Positions 53,269 to 56,208 of a DNA stretch of 56,208 bases are shown in pieces. Position 1 is the stretch's first letter. Each line of letters starts with the position of its first letter. This DNA comes from Pleurotus djamor (lineage: Eukaryota > Basidiomycota > Agaricomycetes > Agaricales > Pleurotaceae). The DNA lies in contig JAPEVF010000276.1 of NCBI GenBank assembly GCA_029747585.1, positions 1 to 56,208 of the forward strand. Direction: 5' to 3'. The notes beneath the pieces were generated by a model that did no database searches, was not told the DNA's origin, and saw only the letters and a list, made by a program, of their open reading frames with translations. The position numbers were made by a program, and so were the translations under genes.

Positions 53269-54712
53269 ATGCTGAATTATGCAGCTCCGTCAACGACATT
53301 TGACCCACTGAGAGACTTACCAGACTTGACTGGCAAGGTGGTCATCGTCACTGGCTCAAGGTGCGTATTGAAGAGTCCCACAGGGTTCCGTCGGGGTCTC
53401 ACGACCCAACAGCAGTGGCATCGGCTTCGCCAGTTTGCAACACTTATGCAGGAAGGGGGCGAAAGTGAGTGAACTGGGGCGCTCTGAAGGATAATGACTC
53501 GAGTCATCTTGCGAACCCGATTTCCTGGGACAGGTGTACATGGCCACGCCGGATGAGGATCAGACGAAAGAGGCACTTGAACGCGTCGAGAAAGCAGGTC
53601 GCGAGCCGGGACTGGGTGAAGTCTTCTGGCATGAATTGGACTTGAAGGATCCAAAGACGGCCAAGGACTCGGCTGAGCGCTTTCTGCAAAAGGAAAACAG
53701 ACTGGACTTACTAGGTGAGTCGGGGTACACCCTGCCACCGTGTTAGAAATGGAATGATTGATGGCTCACCTTTCCTAGTTAACAATGCTGCCTTGTCAGT
53801 CCAATCTTCAAGCCCTATGGCGCGTGTTACACCGCGAATTGACGCGGAAAGTCTAGAATATCAGATAGAGGAAACCTCGCGTTGAACCAGTACGGACTAA
53901 CGAATAACATGTCCATCAAGTGAGTATGAGGCCACCAGTATCAGGAGCGCTATGAGCTTACTCGCAAAGTTACTTGGGACCTTTCGTCTTTACGCAAACT
54001 CTCTTGCCTCTCTTGGAGAAAACCTCAGGCGAAGGTGGTGACACTCGAATCATCAACGTAAGTGCCATTACGATTGTGCCTCGAATCTACATTGACGCAT
54101 GAATAGGTGGGGTCCCAAGGACATGCTGAAATCGACTACTCCTCGTATGGTTCCAAAGACGCGTGGAACCACAAGTTCTCGTTCACGATGCTGCCAACCC
54201 TGTCGCGGTATAGTAAGACAAGTCACCGACAAATCCCTGCGTAAAAAGACTCACTATACTTTGCAGAATACACCAAGCTCGCCGTACATCTATGGTCGAA
54301 TCATCTAGCACGACGTCTGACGGCCAGTCAGTCCAAGATACTGCTCATCGTTGTTCATCCCGGTGCTATCCTCAGCGTCAGCTCATCGTTTATCATTCCT
54401 CTTCGATGCATTGACTTTCGTATACAGGACGGCGCAATTCGAAATCTCAAAACTGTGCCTTTCACCTCGTTCTGGGTCTGGCTACTTGGGACGATGATGC
54501 ATCCTCAAGAACAGGGAGCTTTCACCACTGTTTTTGCGGCGTGTACACCAAGAGATGATGTAAATATCGAGCATGGCGCGTATATCATGCCTCCCAATGT
54601 AATTGGCAAGCAGAGTAAGGTGGCGATGGATTCGGGAAAGCAAGATGAATTATTCGAATTCACGAAGAAATTGTTGAAGGACGCAGATATCGCGGTGGAG
54701 GGTATTTCATGA
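53269..54712 (+). CDS. Short-chain dehydrogenase/reductase (330 aa)
   Basis: An NAD(P)-dependent oxidoreductase of the classical/extended SDR type; the substrate is not predictable. Nine exons (53269-53360, 53413-53464, 53534-53714, 53779-53794, 53857-53919, 53970-54057, 54107-54212, 54267-54376, 54428-54712) sum to 331 codons with stop. The Rossmann motif TGSSSGIG is assembled across the first intron; DLTGKVVIVTGS precedes it. NNAA, catalytic Ser in INVGSQGHAEI and YxxxK in RYKYTKLAV follow, then VVHPGAI. The family resembles retinol-dehydrogenase-like or WW-domain-oxidoreductase-like fungal SDRs. A hAT element sits in its promoter region. Confidence 0.9.
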
Positions 54713-55088
54713 AATATCAACGATACTGATTGTAAATTCGTAGAAGAGCAATTTGGTCGAGGTCGTTGAACGTTGAACGCAAACGAAGTTGACGGGTGGG
54801 GACGGGCGTCTAAGCAGCTCTTGTCTTCACCACCACCCTTCCGTTCCCAGTCGAGAACACTTGATTCACCCTCCCAACCCTGGCCGTCTGCTGTTTTGTT
54901 TGCGATAAGCCAACATAACCATGGTAAGGAACGATTACGCGTGGTTGTGGTCGCCCATTAGACCGAGCACATGGTTCCAAGAAAACATTCTACAATCTCG
55001 CATGCAAATCCGCGGCCCATATAAACACGATGAACGTCGGAGGCGTACTGCTTAAGGGCCTTCTCTTTCCTTCAGCTTGGGCTTCGGA
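54713..55088. other. Intergenic
   Basis: Contains gttgaacgttgaacg at about 54766. Promoter region of the phosphoesterase gene. No other gene seen. Confidence 0.4.
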
Positions 55089-56208
55089 ATGGTTTGGTCA
55101 TCGTCTCTTGGGCTTTTCCTCTTGTCTGCCTCAGTTCTCGCATGCGATGACCACGTCCATGAGAAGAGAGCAATCCCTTCATCGCCTTTGACTCCTCCCC
55201 ATCGGCCACTGGAATGGGGCGACATCAACATTCTTCACACCACAGATACTCACGGATGGCTGCTCGGTCACCAAAAGGCTTCGTTTCCCGAGCCCAACTA
55301 CAGGTGAGCAATTTGACTCGAGAGCCAGATTCAGTCTTGACGCGTCTTTATGTAGTGGTGACTTCGGAGATTACGCGTCGTTTGTCGCGCATATGAAGAA
55401 AATTGCCTTGGTTCGTCGCGTTTGTCGTGGACGACGCGTAATGTCTCAACCGTACTATAGAAAAAGGACGTGGACCTCTTGCTGGTTGACTCTGGTGATA
55501 CTCACGATGGTGAGTCTTCCCCAAATACCAGAGCGCCCTCACTCTAAATTCTTCTCTCAGGTACTGGCTTAACGGACGGTCATCCTCCTGGAGGTGTCAA
55601 CTCCCATGATGTGAGCATCATCTAGCCCTACCCGCGTTACGTGCTAATGGTTTTCGTCCTTGAAGTCGAACAAGTACTTGGCCCAGCTTCCATACGACGT
55701 CATGGCTATTGGGAAGTACGTATGCATTTCCATGGAGCGTTGCACTGCCCTAAATCCAAGACAGTCACGAGCTTTACGTCTACGCCAACACCCTCGACAT
55801 GCATACCAATTTCGTGCCCAATATCAGAGGACATTATCTCTCGTCCAACGCCAACATCACTGTAAACGACCAGCGTGGTCGTCCTGTTAGCGTTCCCGTC
55901 GGAAGTGAGTTTCCTCTTCTCATCCTGACTTTGGGTTTCTTATGTGCTCTCCAGAGCGCTATGCCAAGTTCAAAACTCGCAAGTATGGCATCTTGCTGCT
56001 CCTGTTATACATGCCACTCATCGAAACATAGGGGACGTCGTATCACAGCGTTCGGCGTTTTATTCGACTTCACAGGAAACGCCCAGAACACTACGACGCA
56101 AAAAGTTGCTGACATGGTCCAAGAGCAATGGGTCAGGAGCTCCACACATTCTCGCTGTAAATAATCAGGCTGACCCGTTCGCTGATAGTTCTTGAATGCC
56201 ATCAAGGA
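55089..56208 (+). CDS. Secreted metallophosphoesterase / 5'-nucleotidase-like, partial
   Basis: ATG 55089 starts a signal peptide ([20 protein letters not shown]). The calcineurin-like metal-binding motifs are present in order across many small exons: DxH in [15 protein letters not shown], the GDxxD-type motif in [14 protein letters not shown], then [12 protein letters not shown], and the GNHE motif assembled across an intron as MAIGN-HELYVYA. Downstream pieces include [12 protein letters not shown] and [16 protein letters not shown]. The gene runs off the window, so its C-terminal domain is not seen. Such enzymes hydrolyse nucleotides or phosphomonoesters outside the cell or in vacuoles. Confidence 0.85.

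Noticed and set aside
1..56208. CRISPR arrays, rRNA or tRNA genes, bacterial operons
   Set aside because: None seen; intron-rich genes show eukaryotic nuclear DNA.

Overview
The window is nuclear DNA of a filamentous basidiomycete, most likely an Agaricomycete. The evidence is short GT-AG (sometimes GC-AG) introns of about 45-90 bases, 3-9 exons per gene, and families typical of mushroom-forming fungi: DUF6534 membrane proteins, Tnp2 transposases, a 5-hmdU-kinase helical-domain gene, and an NPL-FKBP. Single N characters often sit next to homopolymer runs, and removing two of them restores a 1,278-codon transposase frame, so many Ns look like base-calling artefacts. Exon joins were built by hand. 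For most genes the exon sum is an exact multiple of three, which I treat as supporting evidence.

1-14.4 kb is gene-poor and rearranged. It holds two copies of the 5' part of an HMUDK_hel-like gene (1-169 and 11504-12373), a decayed polyubiquitin pseudogene (5500-5800), a 2-kb block of degenerate repeats (7.7-9.56 kb), an orphan Gly/Met-rich 3' exon, a 404-bp identical copy of the 5' end of the FKBP gene at 25 kb, and a Ulp1-type SUMO protease gene on the minus strand.

14.7-25.2 kb is ordinary gene space: an acidic protein with tandemly duplicated exons, a WD40-like membrane protein, a RING finger protein, small orphan genes, NSE4 (kleisin of the SMC5/6 complex), and a nuclear FKBP with an N-terminal nucleoplasmin-like domain.

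25.5-35.7 kb is an accessory island. A CACTA/Tnp2-type transposase is flanked by two paralogous short Zn2Cys6 proteins and followed by a KDM3-like JmjC gene. An N-rich seam joins the JmjC gene to the N-terminal third or less of a hydantoinase/oxoprolinase gene. This is the best candidate for an undescribed mobile or epigenetic cassette, but no terminal repeats were found.

36-52 kb contains two DUF6534 paralogues in inverted orientation. Between them lie conserved housekeeping genes: a Nif3-insert-like protein, a multi-pass membrane protein, an F-BAR/SH3 cytokinesis protein, coatomer zeta (RET3) and ERV1 (the last two sharing a divergent promoter). 52.4-53.2 kb holds a textbook non-autonomous hAT element (63-bp perfect terminal inverted repeats, 8-bp target duplication) about 100 bp upstream of a short-chain dehydrogenase. 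The window ends inside a secreted metallophosphoesterase/5'-nucleotidase gene.
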